Positions 15,001-25,637 of a stretch of 64,000 nt of DNA are shown here, one piece after another. Where the stretch lies: contig NC_092670.1 in assembly GCF_964355755.1 (NCBI RefSeq), positions 20,025,201 through 20,089,200 on the forward strand, read 5' to 3'. Positions within the stretch are counted from its first letter, which is position 1. Every line of letters starts with the position of its first letter. Source of the stretch: Antedon mediterranea. Its lineage: Eukaryota; Echinodermata; Crinoidea; Comatulida; Antedonidae. The notes under the pieces were generated by a model, which worked only from the letters and a program-made list of their open reading frames with translations, was not told the DNA's origin and made no database searches. The translations under genes and the position numbers were made by a program.

Positions 15001-18000
15001 ACGATGATAGCTACAGTTATAACATAACATACGATTTATTGCCCTTAATCAGCAATGTAACTTGGTTGGGTGGTGTTGTTATGTTAGTAATCTTAAAGCT
15101 CTGTCTACAACTATCAAACTAGTTTAACAAAAAATAAGGGTGATGTGCTCAAATATGTAATGATATATCCAAATATGGTAGTTATATGACATCATCATGT
15201 CCATACAGTATATAAAGTTTGATAGTGTAGACAGAGCTTAAGACTTTGTACCCAGCAAGGCTCTAGCCATAAGAAGCGAGTGTCAAAATGTATGAGTTTG
15301 TATTAAGAGAAGGACCACTACCCTACATATGACACAGACTCTATTGGAGGCTATAAGCAATTTTCATAACAGCCAAGAAACATCTTTACAAACTGCTAAC
15401 TGTCAAAGTGTGATTAATAAACTTAAAATAGATTACCTTTATATCTGGATCGGATAGCTGATGAATTAACAGATCATAATCATTCCTGTTCCCCTATAAA
15501 ACATATAAACAAAAAATGCAGCAACATTAAAATTAAAGGGAACATAATTAATTTACTGCACCTTGGAGATGGAAAATATGAATATTTGGAGGGATGAAAT
15601 TTATAAATTGTTATTTTTCTTCTTTTTCAGAAAGAAAAAAGGGGTCCTGAGAAAATGTAGGACTGCAGCACTCTTCAGTTTAAGGAACAAATTTATGAGC
15701 AGATAATCAAAACCCTACATATAATACAATGCTGGGACATAGCATAGCTTCACTAAAGCTTTTTCAATAAGCAAAGTCGTATACATTGTTGATACACTGT
15801 TGTCTACCAAACTATATACTCAACAATACAAATTTGTAGAAACAATATTTGGCAAAACTTTACTTTTGGAAACACAGGAAAAACTTTACTAAACAATATA
15901 TCAAATTAAAAGTGTGCAATTTAAACAAATAAAAAACAACAAACAAATAACTATAAATAAAGAATGTGCAATATGGACAATGAAAGTTATTGCGGAAATT
16001 GCTCTGCAGATCTCGAAGAAGAAAGTCATGATGAACTGCACATTGTGTTCAAGGTAATTGAAGTGTTCCTGGTGATCCTCATTTGTCTGCTCACCCTTGT
16101 AATAAATGCCGTCAATTTTGTTCTACTATCGCAGCTTCCTTCTTTCCAGAACAACATGGGAATGTATTTGCGATCTCTATCCTGCGCCGGATTTATAACA
16201 GGAATCATTTTCACATGGTCTATTTATCCATCTATTATCACAGCGGATAATTTCCCGTTTCACAAAGCACTTTGCGAAGCACAAGCATTTGTGTTGGTAC
16301 AAGCATCAGATGTTTCTATCGTCACACAAGCAATGTTGAATCTCGACCGATACGTATCTATCTACTATCACATGCGGTACATGCAATTCATGAACATTCG
16401 TAAATGCCTAATAATCAATGTAATAATCTGGATTGTCAGTTTTCTGTTTGGTCTGCCCGTCTTTTTCTCGCTTGGCGCTAAATACATGCCCGACTCATAC
16501 CTATGCAGTCCAAATCTCAAAGCAAGCCAAGCCTACACAATGTGTTTAATAGCGCTTATCTTATTTCCAGCAACGACGATAATGTTCTTCTCTTACGTAC
16601 AGCTCTTGAGAATTTCACGCCGCCACGCGACTGCCATAGAGGCTCAAGTCAATGCAATATCAAGCAATGCTACCAATAAAAAATCAAAAGTTGCCGGAAA
16701 GAACATGAAGGCTTTGAAAATGCTTTTAATAATAACATTTGCTTTCAACATTACTTGGCTGCCGTTCACCGGTTTGAGTGTTTATCGGAATAATTTCGCA
16801 AACGGTAAATCAGAACCACATTGGATCGGTTTTTTTATACCATGGTGGGCACAGGTTGGTACTCTGATTAACGCAGTCATATATTTTGTGTTTAGTAAAG
16901 AGTACAGACTGGGTCTTCAGAAATTTCTACGAATAAACAGGAAAAAAAATCAAGAGGCCTTAGACGCGGAAAGGACGACTGCATGGATGTAGACATTTTT
17001 TACTCACCCTCAGAGGAAAAATGGCAAAAGAGTTTTGTGTGATTAAGTTTTATTCAGATAGTCTGTGTAACATGGCCATAGTGCTGATTTTTCCCTCTAC
17101 CAGTCACAGTAATTTGAATCACCTGCACTATTTATTATGTCACTTTTACAGTATAATGTGATGCAAACTACATAAGTTTAACATAAACATAGTACAATGT
17201 CGCAAGATCTCAATTTGATTATAGGACCTAGCTAAGTCAACAACATCAAATGAATTTCACCCTAATACAACGATTGTGTCTAATGTAATTATTAAAATCT
17301 CTACTGAGTGTTTCTATGAATATACAGCTTACTGTAGACGTGAATAAATCTACCAAATCTTATTTTACATCATGTTGAAAAACTAGATATAAATGATAGT
17401 AAATAAATTTAATTGTTTTTTTAAAGTAGTAAGTTTATTTACTATTCATTATATCTAGTTTTCATGCTGCTGCTCTAGTTATAGTATCTAAGGCCGACAG
17501 TTTTGCAACTTTGTAAACTCTACTATAATTTATAAATCCCAGCTGCTGCTGCCACACACACACACACAGCACATTAAAGTTAAAAATTTACCATTTTTAA
17601 TTTTAAATGGGCATGTGATTCATAATTAAAGAAATGTCTTTGATTTGTATGTATTTTGGGGATTAAAGGATATCTTTTTAATAATTAATCATAAATATAT
17701 CTGAAGAAAGAACAATGATTAATTTTTAAATGTCGAGCAGCGTTTTTTGTAAGAAATATTTCTTGTTCAACTTGGTGTGAAATGAATTGGTTGATGTATT
17801 CATGTCTAAGCTGTACATTGACAGATAGCAACACTCAGTAGAGATTCTGAAACTATTTAATCTAATTATTGGATACAGTACTATTACTAATGTACTGAAT
17901 GTTTTCAACATCACGGACAGTAAACAAGTGTCCAACATAAACGTTAATGCACAATACTTAATACGTAATGCATACTTGTGGTTGTATACGCAAACATACT

Positions 18001-19354
18001 GTAATAGGACTGATTCAAATGTCTGATTACATATTAAATCTAATATTTCAATTGATATTTTAAAATAACTTTTTTCAACTCTACTAATACTATTAATTAA
18101 ATTAAATCATTGTTATCAAAATGTCTCCTTTTTAGAGGTGTCCCCTGCTATTAAGATGTATTTCCCCTTGTTCGTTTCATGGGAGAGTGTCTCCAGGTGT
18201 TCCAAATGAGAGGGTTCCATTGTATTTAGATAGGATCACAAGGTATTTAAAATATACATTGTTTAGTACTGATTACTAAAACAGTAGTTTAGTCAAATAT
18301 AATGCAATTTAAAGCACACTTTATTTATAAATATTAAACTACTGTATTTTCTTCTATAAATTTTAAATGTTAAAAATAAACCTTGATATCATTACATTCC
18401 TGTTGAAAACATTTTTTTTGAAAAATTATTTTAAAATAAATATTAAATATTACATAATAAAAATTAAACAGAATCATGAAATTCATTTTTTAAGTGTTCA
18501 CTGACGACCTACTGAATGTGATATGTAAAATTGGCAGAACAAACAACTATTTAACATACTGTGATGTAAAACAATTCAGAATCTAATGCCCTCTATTGAT
18601 AGAAAAAGCAAATGACATGTATCACTGTCAATGTTGATCATCACATATCGGTTTCTTAAACATAGTTATTATTTTACTAATAATTGTCAATCTTCAAGAA
18701 GAATTTCTGTTGTTATTTTATGATGATGATGGACAAATAAAGCATTTCAGTATTCAGTATTCAGTTATCAACCAGAGAGATTTAAATCGGTTTCTTAAAC
18801 ATAGTTATCAACCAGAGAGATTTAAAAAGAGCGATGGACTCAACCTTTTGGTTGAATGGGCCAGGGTTTTGTGCAAAATGTGTGTTCTTTTAAAAATCCC
18901 TTTGATACACACTGCAAGATGTAACTACAGTATGTTTAAATAATAAATCAATACAAATTAAGAACATGCTGGATAGTGTAGAGTAATGAGATTCATGACA
19001 TTTTGGTTAATAAGCCTTAAATTAATTACTCCCCATAATATACACATTTATCAATGAAATCATTTCACGAAGAAATGAGTAAGATTACCGAACCTCAGAA
19101 TTTATCATCACTATTCAGAGGGCAGCAAACACAACTAAAGTAAGTTGAACAAATGACTGCATTGAAATATTTTTTGATCAATAAATACATTTTAAGTATT
19201 TCCTTTTAAAGGAATATTGGAAACCATTGTAAATACTAAAAGAATAATATTGAACTCCAGTGGCCATTACCTGTTTATATTCTGCAAGGGTCTCTGCAAC
19301 TTTTCCACCAAACCGCACACTCTTGCCTGAGGTAGATGCCTCCTTTCCATGCAT
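1..19354 (-). CDS. RRN3: RRN3 / TIF-IA, RNA polymerase I initiation factor (C-terminus off the left edge)
   Basis: RRN3 bridges RNA polymerase I and the promoter-bound SL1 factor in the nucleolus and couples growth signalling to rRNA synthesis. I rebuilt ten exons on the minus strand: 19271-19354, 15437-15493, 14901-14990, 14392-14521, 8335-8449, 7735-7804, 3838-3936, 3377-3460, 2420-2606 and 1-119. All have GT-AG borders and consistent phases, giving about 345 residues, roughly the N-terminal half of the family. Family landmarks in order are KSVRFGGKVAETLAEYKQ near the N-terminus, NLVSAQTV-like DLVSAQTVYLRSVL, TPQFLMP, QKILELIIEKM, an acidic insert (EESEDAEDSEGEMED, then EEDDEED), HPLANTLDVLM, and LPTHACCHVQFFMFYIC at the window edge. 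The acidic linker is also present in vertebrate RRN3. The start ATG (19352-19354) is chosen because the N-terminus then matches the family length and the proposed upstream exon has an in-frame TGA. A GPCR gene lies in its second intron, and several MITEs and SINEs lie in other introns. Confidence 0.95.
1241..1350. mobile_element. MITE family A, copy 1 (partial)
   Basis: Carries tctacactatcaaactag and the core gatatgcccaaatatggtag ... catgtccatatatgggcaca shared by the other copies. The right inverted terminus is missing. Confidence 0.75.
1497..1722 (-). mobile_element. tRNA-derived SINE
   Basis: On the minus strand the head reads GTGGCTTGGTGGTTATGATC (A-box-like) and GGGTTCAAGTCCCG (B box), and the element ends in an A-rich tail near 1430-1497. 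Lies in an RRN3 intron or 3' region. Confidence 0.7.
3114..3274. mobile_element. MITE family A, copy 2
   Basis: Left terminus diverged (gtctacactattattactag). Core with aaatatggtagtgatatg; right terminus ttgatagtgtagacatagct. Lies in an RRN3 intron. Confidence 0.8.
4143..4365 (+). mobile_element. tRNA-derived SINE
   Basis: Head gctgtagcttgatggttaac (A box) and a degraded B box (ggggtgcaatcc), then a shared body (gataaattataaaatagttt, tgtaatggcgag) and an aaataaaataaaa tail. Same family as 8121-8327. Confidence 0.75.
4366..6564. other. RRN3 intron sequence, no gene seen
   Basis: AT-rich intron with a G-rich patch (4998-5165, including ggggggtggggggagag). I find no exon-like frame on either strand. 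Confidence 0.5.
6565..7190. repeat. Dispersed repeat C, copy 1
   Basis: About 630 bp similar along its length to 41028-41666. Landmarks include taactagaaagccactc, ttaatgctgtttgtgattta, acaagcatgtgtatgcgagt, tgtacaaaaatgaagttttt and a right end at ccttggcggaggtaaata. Lies in an RRN3 intron. Confidence 0.85.
8121..8327 (+). mobile_element. tRNA-derived SINE
   Basis: Same family as 4143-4365: gctgtagcttggtggttaac, B box cagggttcaatcctg, gataaattataaaatagttc and an aaataaaa tail. It lies immediately before the RRN3 exon at 8335. Confidence 0.8.
9046..9176. mobile_element. MITE family A, copy 3
   Basis: taaagctttgtcaacact at the left, gtcaaacacagctta at the right, and the core in the opposite orientation (tatatggacatgatgatgtc). 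Lies in an RRN3 intron. Confidence 0.8.
9692..10012 (+). mobile_element. SINE with a well-preserved Leu/Ser-type tRNA head
   Basis: gagtgag and ctcactc can pair as a 7-bp acceptor stem; the A box is tggccgagcggttaagac and the B box ggggttcgaggc. A body follows with gtgcactttaaagaacctag and gagtagggggttaccccggt, and an aaacaaacaaac tail. The long body and tail mark it as a SINE rather than a tRNA gene. Confidence 0.8.
10318..10560 (+). mobile_element. Degraded copy of the 9692 SINE family
   Basis: gctgagggtttaaggcag, atcggcaaaggttcaag and ctagaggtagaacaaggt align in order with the head and first body segment of 9692-10012. The rest has decayed. Confidence 0.5.
15094..15240. mobile_element. 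MITE family A, copy 4
   Basis: Nearly intact inverted termini: taaagctctgtctaca at the left and tgtagacagagctta at the right. Lies in an RRN3 intron. Confidence 0.9.
15964..16992 (+). CDS. Intronless orphan class A (rhodopsin-like) GPCR
   Basis: The 342-residue seven-transmembrane receptor would act at the cell surface through G proteins. Visible features are two N-glycosylation sequons (N6, N12), TM1 about 28-55 with an N-A-V-N variant of the GN motif, TM2 about 67-92, the conserved disulphide cysteines C104 and C181, DRY at 128-130, TM4 with W156, TM5 with P202, a basic third loop, TM6 with FNITWLPF (261-268) in place of FxxCWxP, TM7 with NAVIY (303-307) in place of NPxxY, and a basic helix 8. 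Position 2.50 appears to be G76 (LSCAG) rather than Asp, so the sodium-site acid and the TM7 proline are both missing. Met-4 is an alternative start. The gene is on the strand opposite RRN3, inside its intron. An AATAAA lies about 350 bp downstream. The ligand is unknown; single-exon orphan GPCR expansions are common in echinoderms. Confidence 0.92.
   Translation: MCNMDNESYCGNCSADLEEESHDELHIVFKVIEVFLVILICLLTLVINAVNFVLLSQLPSFQNNMGMYLRSLSCAGFITGIIFTWSIYPSIITADNFPFHKALCEAQAFVLVQASDVSIVTQAMLNLDRYVSIYYHMRYMQFMNIRKCLIINVIIWIVSFLFGLPVFFSLGAKYMPDSYLCSPNLKASQAYTMCLIALILFPATTIMFFSYVQLLRISRRHATAIEAQVNAISSNATNKKSKVAGKNMKALKMLLIITFAFNITWLPFTGLSVYRNNFANGKSEPHWIGFFIPWWAQVGTLINAVIYFVFSKEYRLGLQKFLRINRKKNQEALDAERTTAWM
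16993..19270. other. RRN3 intron right of the GPCR
   Basis: Contains the GPCR 3' flank (AATAAA near 17343), a short CA run (17555-17570), and small duplications in which ggtttcttaaacatagttat recurs at about 18649 and 18788 and atcaaccagagagatttaaa at about 18767 and 18807. No other gene seen. Confidence 0.5.
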
Positions 19355-19624
19355 TTCAACTTCTTTAAAATCACTTTTAAAATTGCATCTATTGATAGAT
19401 CAAACAAAACAAATAATTACTAGGCCAGTTTTATATTTACACCTTAAACTATAGCAAAACGATATTTTAAAATATCTATATATAGCATAGAGCAAAGACG
19501 TCAACCGGCATGTAAAAATTGCTAATTGAGGAAGCCTAATCATCCCTCCAGGCAAATGGTTGTGTGTTCAAACAAAACCCACATTTCTGTCAAGCAGAAA
19601 TTCAAACTAGCAACCCCTAGACCT

Positions 19625-19880
19625 ATGTTGTGAATGGCACCTGCAGGGGGAACAGGACACCCCTTCCGCCGAACGAGGGCGTCGCCCTGATAGTCTGACT
19701 TGCATGCAGACACGGGAGATGTCAACGTGGGACCTTGACGCTGCTTGATCTGGTCTATTTGCAGCAGAACACCAAGAGGAAAGGATGGAACAAAAACCAA
19801 TAATTAAATTATTTACACTTGGTCTTGCCCTACTATTAATTGATTTATTAGGACAGTGGATGATGACAGTAATCAACCTG
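19625..19880 (+). repeat. 5' LTR of the Ty3/gypsy remnant
   Basis: Aligns by eye with 22408-22645. Shared landmarks include GGCACCTGC, a GAACGAGG-type block, CTATTTGCAG followed by AGAACACCAAGAGGA, and CACTTGGTCTTGC. Substitutions and small indels are spread throughout, indicating an old insertion. Confidence 0.6.
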
Positions 19881-20174
19881 AGGGGGTGCCAGCACACCTT
19901 GTAGGCATGTTATTGTTAAACTCTTCGAGATCTAAGCTTTCGACATAGAGGTTGAATGCGCTCACCAAACTATTGATTACCAGAACATCTTCATTGCTCA
20001 TCAATTCGACATCGGCACCTTTGGTGAAATTGAACACAGCATCAACACTGGCGATGCAACAACAATCAGGCAACGGCTATGCCATACTCTTCTACGCTTT
20101 GCGGAGAAGAGGAGAAAGCTGCGGTTATTCAACCATCACCTCCTGTGTTGGTATGGAAGCATGATCGGGCTCTC

Positions 20175-20522
20175 AACAACACTACTAAAGATGCGTATCC
20201 ATTACCTCTGAATTGTGATTGCCTTGATACACAGTCGGGGATAATCTGGTTTTCTAAACTACCGTAGACACAATTTGGGGCTGCTGGCAAATAAAGATTA
20301 AAGATCGGAAGAAGATGGCGTTTATCACCAAGCATGGTCTGTATGAATTCGTTAAAAGTGCCCTTTGGTCTTTCCAATTGTCCTGTGACTTTCTCCCGTG
20401 CCATGGGTTTGGTACTTCAGGGACTGACGTGCGATATTGTATTGGCATTTCTCGATGAAATTGTCATGCTCGGTAAAACATTTGGAGATCATCTCAACAA
20501 TCTCTCTCAAGTTCTTCAATGA
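20175..20522 (+). pseudogene. Broken reverse transcriptase domain (Ty3/gypsy Pol)
   Basis: Successive RT palm motifs appear in order but in different frames. TKDAYPLP and CLDTQSG..WFSKL (about 20185-20264) end at an in-frame stop at 20265. AFITKHGLYEF (20318-20350) lies in another frame. PFGLSNCPVTF, FLDE at the catalytic YxDD position and GKTFGDHLNNLSQVLQ (20361-20519) return to the first frame. At least one stop, two frame changes and the altered catalytic motif show it is dead. Confidence 0.75.
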
Positions 20523-21858
20523 TTTCATATTAACAACTTTAAACTTACACTGATTCAGGTACAGGAGGGCTAGAGTGCAGTGACGGGCACTCAACTGGAT
20601 GGCGGAGGTCAGGTGTGCCTCGTAAAAGGGAAGACACCGGAAGATGAAAGGCAGGACTAGAACGTCCAGCACATGATGAGAGATGGCACCGATGTCCTAC
20701 TACTGGATATGACAACCTACAGCGCCATATCAAGATGCTGGAAAGGGTAATTAGAGGATTTGGTGATCTTGTATTGTACGATAGCTCTGCCACCCGTCTG
20801 CCATTATACACTGGCATTGTGTGGTGAGCCTCATCACCTCGTTTGGTTCAGATGTGGTGGAGGGGTGTGGTAATCAGGCTGAGGAAGAGGAGAGCCTATG
20901 GAAAAGGATACGGAGAACAACCGACCAAGCACGATGCTCCGGCACTCAAGGGTGGACAATCAGTGGCTGTGCCACTGGTTGTGCAGGGGACATCGGCCTC
21001 ATTTGACTGGACACCAAAGGTGTTCGACGCCTGCTTTATTTTTGATAGGTTGCAGAGAATGAGATACAACTTTCTTAGCATGCGGACCTCTGGGACGTGG
21101 AGTGAGCGATGCAGCTGAGAAGTGGTAGGCGGGATTGCCCTGTTTGCACTAGCGATTCAACTAGGTATTCCACCGAACGGGAGATCAATGACTTGACGAG
21201 GCATGGCTGTGCGGTGGGCTTGGTAGTGGCTCCTGGCTACTTGCCAACGACGGCCCAATTTAATAGGCTTCTGTGGCTTTATTTTGAGATGTTTAGGTAA
21301 TGCTTCTGGCTAACTATGGTTTTACGGAAGGCGTACATACAGCCTACCTCCGGCACAGGGCGTATTTTAGTGTGACTAGTGAGATGGAGGAGGTGCACCT
21401 GGCAGGTCTGGGTGGGTTCAACACCGAAGGAGACCGCAGCGGTTGGGGAAAAGGGAGGGGCGTGCCTGGTGGCAACAACAATATTAAGACATGGGTAATT
21501 GGTCTACGCGCATTGATATTGTATATAGAAAAGCATAATAGGCTGTTGACAATAAATGCCTCATGCACTTGGAATCCACACCTGACTGAGTTGTGTATGT
21601 AATACCTGTGTACTGTTGTTTAGTGTCTTTAGGGTGTATGAAACATAACACCCACATATCACAAACTTTGAGCCGCTGTTGGACACAACTGGGATTAAAC
21701 ATCAATGAGGATTTAAAGATATATTGTCCCCCAAAAACATGAAAAATGAAGATTAATTAAATCAAACTTGAAATATGTTATTTTGTTAAAAAAAGGTATT
21801 GAAACCCATCGAACCATCATCTACGCGATGGCTTAGCATTTAACATTCAGTTTCCCGT

Positions 21859-22200
21859 TTGAAAGAAAGCTTTGTAAGTACACTTGTAAGCTTGGAAAGA
21901 GAAGGTGAAGAACGCAGTGACGCAAAGGCCAATGGACTATTTCATTTAGCAAGGACTTTCATTGAAATGATGTTGCTTCTTTGCAATATATTGCCACACG
22001 TCAGTCGCCTCTGCAAGGCATTTCAGGCTCGAGAATTCTAACATTGTTTGATCCAACCCCTTGTTAAAGCAACACTTGCTACAATATCTGACATGAAGAC
22101 GACAAATGGCCTACACTTTGCACAACTCTTGGATAATCTTAAGTCGTCCGACATTGACGTTAAGTTAATTACTTTGATAAACACATCTGTTGTATCATTT
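21859..22200 (+). pseudogene. Fragment resembling ZNF862/hAT-derived (DUF4371-like) protein
   Basis: One frame reads through ARTFIEMMLLLCNILPHVSR and LCKAFQAREF, then a stop at 22039-22041, then IQPLVKATLATISDMK in the same frame. This pattern resembles the region of vertebrate and invertebrate ZNF862-type, hAT-transposase-derived proteins (LSRLxKxFQ ... PxVxATxxxL). The single in-frame stop and lack of a start or conserved end indicate a relic. The family assignment is from memory of the pattern and is tentative. Confidence 0.4.
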
Positions 22201-22314
22201 GTCGCCGGCTCGTTTATGATACAATGCGACTATTGCGATGTGTGGTATCACGGGGCATGTACGAACATTCTCTTCATCCTCGGATGTGGATCAGTTACCG
22301 GTGGCAAATACTAG
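22200..22314 (+). pseudogene. Partial PHD-finger-like sequence
   Basis: Continues the frame of the preceding fragment. MIQCDYCDVWYHGACTNI (about 22217-22270) matches the core of a PHD finger (Cys-x2-Cys, then W-[FY]-H-x2-C). The first zinc-ligand pair upstream and the last pair downstream are not visible and the frame stops soon after, so it is a fragment. PHD fingers occur in some retroelement Gag or Pol proteins and in many chromatin proteins; the source is unclear. Confidence 0.5.
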
Positions 22315-22407
22315 TTAAACGAACATATCCGAGATGGATCAAGAGGTGCTCTGGCAAGTCCGGGTGAACGGAGCCGTTCAACCCTGAAGGTTCACCCGCT
22401 ATTCAAA

Positions 22408-22645
22408 CATGTAAACGGCACCTGCTGGGTGAACAGACCACCGCTGAACGAAGGTGTTGCCCCGATAGCCTGATTTCCATACACAGGGTATGCAGATTTA
22501 ACATGGGACCTCGACCGCCGCCCAATCCAGTCTATTTGCAGAAGAACACCAAGAGGACGAAACAAAAACCAATAATTATTCACACTTGGTCTTGCTCTAC
22601 TAATCGTGTGATTAGGAGAGTGGGACTGATAAGGTAAGTCTAGTT
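22408..22645 (+). repeat. 3' LTR of the Ty3/gypsy remnant
   Basis: Diverged direct copy of the 5' LTR in the same orientation, lacking a few short segments present in that copy. Flanking target-site duplications are not recognisable. Confidence 0.6.
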
Positions 22646-23624
22646 GCTTGGTAGCAGTGCTACCTAAAAATCACAACACCTATAGTATAAGGCAAAATTT
22701 AAAAAAAAAACATGTTTAGCATCCTGCTTTCATCCAAAAATGAAAGAGGCCCTTTTTTTCCAAAAGATGTCTGTCATGCTATTAAAATCCGCAATCAGAA
22801 TACGCTGTCTACAACAAGTGTCCTAGACTGATTTTCCAGCCGCATATTGCTTCCGAGACTGCACAATGTACATGTATTTACATACAGACAGGGTTATTGT
22901 GAAAATGAAAACGATGGAGTATTATATATTATATTGACTTTTATGTTAGCATAAAACGAGGTGTCCAAACAGAAGCAGGTGGGAAGGCTAAACATTAATA
23001 TTTATTTTTTGCCTAAGCTCCCCACTACAACATATTGAGCCATCCAGCTGGTTAAAGACCCCTTCCCTGCAATTTTGGACGTTTTTTGGAAAATAATACA
23101 TATATATCACTTTAAAAACATTAAACCATGTCATTCCTTGTCTTAAATGTACGTTTTATGGTAAATTATGATAAAAAGTGAGAAACAATGCACAACCTAA
23201 GTAGCTCACGGCGATCGACCTCTCGTGGACGGTCTTAGGCCTAGCCTAGCTAGGCTTAGTTTTGTAGGCCTAGCTGGTAAACATCGGTAACGTACGAACA
23301 TCGTACGCGAGCTATATACCTAGCCTGACGTTGTATAGTTGCTGCATTAATTTTCTTTCTATTTTTGCCAGACTCCGTTGATACAAATTGGGGAAAACCC
23401 GGTATTTTTGCTGAAAAGTTAGGAGTCTTCCATTTGTTTTGGCCTCACGATCGATCGAAAAGTGGGCGAATTACAGGTGAAAAACAAAAATATCAATCCG
23501 CGCGCAATGCATTTTGGGATTTATAGCGGGCCGCTATAATTATTAGAATCGACTTATTTTTCACATTTTTAACCGTTTAAAGACGAAAAAAGTTATCGCA
23601 ATAGGACCATTATAGTATTATTTT

Positions 23625-24525
23625 GGCGCTAGTTCCGTTTCGCACCTGTTTTTATTTCGACTTCCTTTTGACTCCAAATTGTTAAGCAACTTATTGTGAA
23701 TACCACACCTTAAAATTGGGCCTCATAAGTACTTTTATGAAGAAGAATCACATAAAAAGTAACAAATAAATCCTTAAATTGATGATTTTACAGACATGTT
23801 TCTCGCATAGCGTTCGCCGCGAATTTAGCATACTCGAAGTTCAATATTTTCGTTTCTATGGAGCGCCAAAAGAGCAACAACAATAGATGGTTAAAACCTC
23901 AGTGGAATGCGTCTATGCATTTATTATTGAAATACACGTTTAATTTTAATATATTTTGTCAATAAAAATGCTGTAACATTTTACTGCTAATAATTTGCTG
24001 TTTTCAAATAGCAACCAACCCTAGGCCTAAGACTAAGACTAAGACTAAGAGGCATATTATTTAGATTAAGGTATACCCCTACAGTACATACAGTACATGT
24101 AATATGATGATGAATTTGTCGATTTTCATTCCTAAAAGCTCCTGCAAAAACCATGTACAGTATCAACAGTAATATTTTTGTTGCATTGACATTGACAAAA
24201 TATGATAAAATTGAACGTAATTTTCACCAATAAATGCATTAAATATACGAAATTTACTGAGGTTTTTAGCCCTCTATTATGATTGCTCTTTTGGCGCTCC
24301 ATAGAAACAACAACATTGAACATGGAGTATGCGAAATTCACGAACCGATGTGCGAGAAACACGTCTGTAAATTCATCAATTTAAAGGATTTATTTTTTAC
24401 TTTTTGTGTGATCGCCTTCGTAAAAGTATTTTTGAGGCCTAATTCTAAGGTGTGGTACTCACGATAAAGTTACTTAACCAATTTTGAGTCGAAATAAACG
24501 ACAGGTGCGAAACGGAACTAGCGCC
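23625..24525. mobile_element. 901-bp foldback element with 8-bp target-site duplications
   Basis: The two ends are inverted copies (GGCGCTAGTTCCGTTTCGCA at the left; its complement at the right), and similarity extends inward about 350 bp on each side around a loop of roughly 150-180 bp. Immediately outside the ends ATTATTTT occurs as a direct repeat (23617-23624 and 24526-24533). An 8-bp duplication is typical of hAT and also fits Merlin-type DNA transposons. The arms have diverged by substitutions and small indels. I see no transposase reading frame, so it would be non-autonomous. Confidence 0.8.
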
Positions 24526-25116
24526 ATTATTTTTACATTAAATATAGTTTGTGATCTTAAATTAGATCTAAAAAACGTAGGGAATGGGGCTTTAAACAAA
24601 TCGGTATTAACTTTTTGTTTGAATTTAGCAAAGGTTCGAAACTCATTAGACTTTAATTTAATTATTATTTAATCATCATTCTCCGATATTGAGATAAACC
24701 ATACTAATAATAGTAATACTATTTTTATTTCCGTTGCCTTAATTTTAAAAGATCCAATCAAATACTTAAAAAGAGAAATAGAGCATATTAGTACTACATA
24801 AGTTAGACCGAGTACTAGAGTCTATTAGCGCGAATCAAGTATATTTGTTAAGCCTAGCCAGGGTCTGCAGACCACAGGAATCCCGTCATGCGCGCCGTAT
24901 CCCGGGCCCGCTTAAGACAGCAGCGTCAACAAACGAAAAGCAGTCGATCGTCGGCCTAGCTAGCTAGAGCCCTCTATTCAAGAACATTTACCACCCTATA
25001 GTGTACAGAAAAATTAGTGGAATAATCATCAACGTACATATTTCGAAAACTATTAGACAAATTATAACAATATTAACATTTATGTTAGTGTTTTATGGTT
25101 TATGATAAAAACTTAC

Positions 25117-25212
25117 AACACGTGTCACGTCTCAGCAAGTCTCGCCGTGTTATTAAAAAAAACAAACCTTTTCTTGACCTTTATGTTAGGGCGCCGCCAT
25201 TAGCCATGATAG
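25117..25212 (-). promoter_or_regulatory. Candidate 5' UTR exon / promoter of RRN3
   Basis: On the minus strand a GC-rich stretch containing ATGGCTAATGGCGGCGCC leads to a good donor (GTAAGT, 25111-25116). Spliced to the acceptor before position 19388, the frame of the RRN3 start codon is preceded by an in-frame TGA, so this would be non-coding leader. The ATG inside it opens only a very short reading frame (stop after eight codons). This is inference from splice signals and base composition; no core promoter element is clear. If it is right, the LTR remnant and the 901-bp foldback element lie in the first intron. Confidence 0.3.
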
Positions 25213-25637
25213 TTTTTAATATTCCTCCACATAAAACTGATTTATAAATAAATTAAACAACTGTATCATAACAATTTTAATCGGTTATTTATTTAATGCA
25301 CAGCAGTATACTTAAATGTAAGGAGGAATAACTTTTTAGATTCCTCTATAATTTAAGAAATGCAGGAAAACTGACTGAACGAAGTGGAATTATTTCAAAA
25401 ATGAATTAAACCTGTCTGTTAATTTATAGGTTTTTAAAATTTATTTTTATGTTAGTCTCAACCAATACAAAATACTTGAAAAGGAAAATTGGCATAGCTT
25501 TATCCATTTAGGTAGCCTATAATACTGCTGCTTGCTTTTGGGAGTGCTTACATGGAGTAGACTTATTCGTTTACATTGTGTTGTGTTCAATAAAATAATA
25601 AAGAACCTTATGCGCGGAGAGATTTTAAAATATTTTT

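Larger units (their letters stand above)
19625..22645 (+). mobile_element. Decayed Ty3/gypsy-type LTR retrotransposon remnant
   Basis: Two diverged direct repeats (about 19625-19880 and 22408-22645) share the string aacaaaaaccaataatta and the flank cacttggtcttgc, as expected of old LTRs. Between them lies a frame-broken reverse transcriptase on the plus strand. The internal region is only about 2.5 kb and I see no protease, RNase H or integrase motif, so much of Pol is deleted. The interior is less AT-rich than its surroundings and also carries pieces resembling other elements. Boundaries are approximate because the LTR ends have drifted. Confidence 0.7.

Noticed and set aside
24132..24467. 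Short frames on both strands in the 24-kb region
   Set aside because: They fall within the right arm of the foldback element and are not preserved in the left arm.
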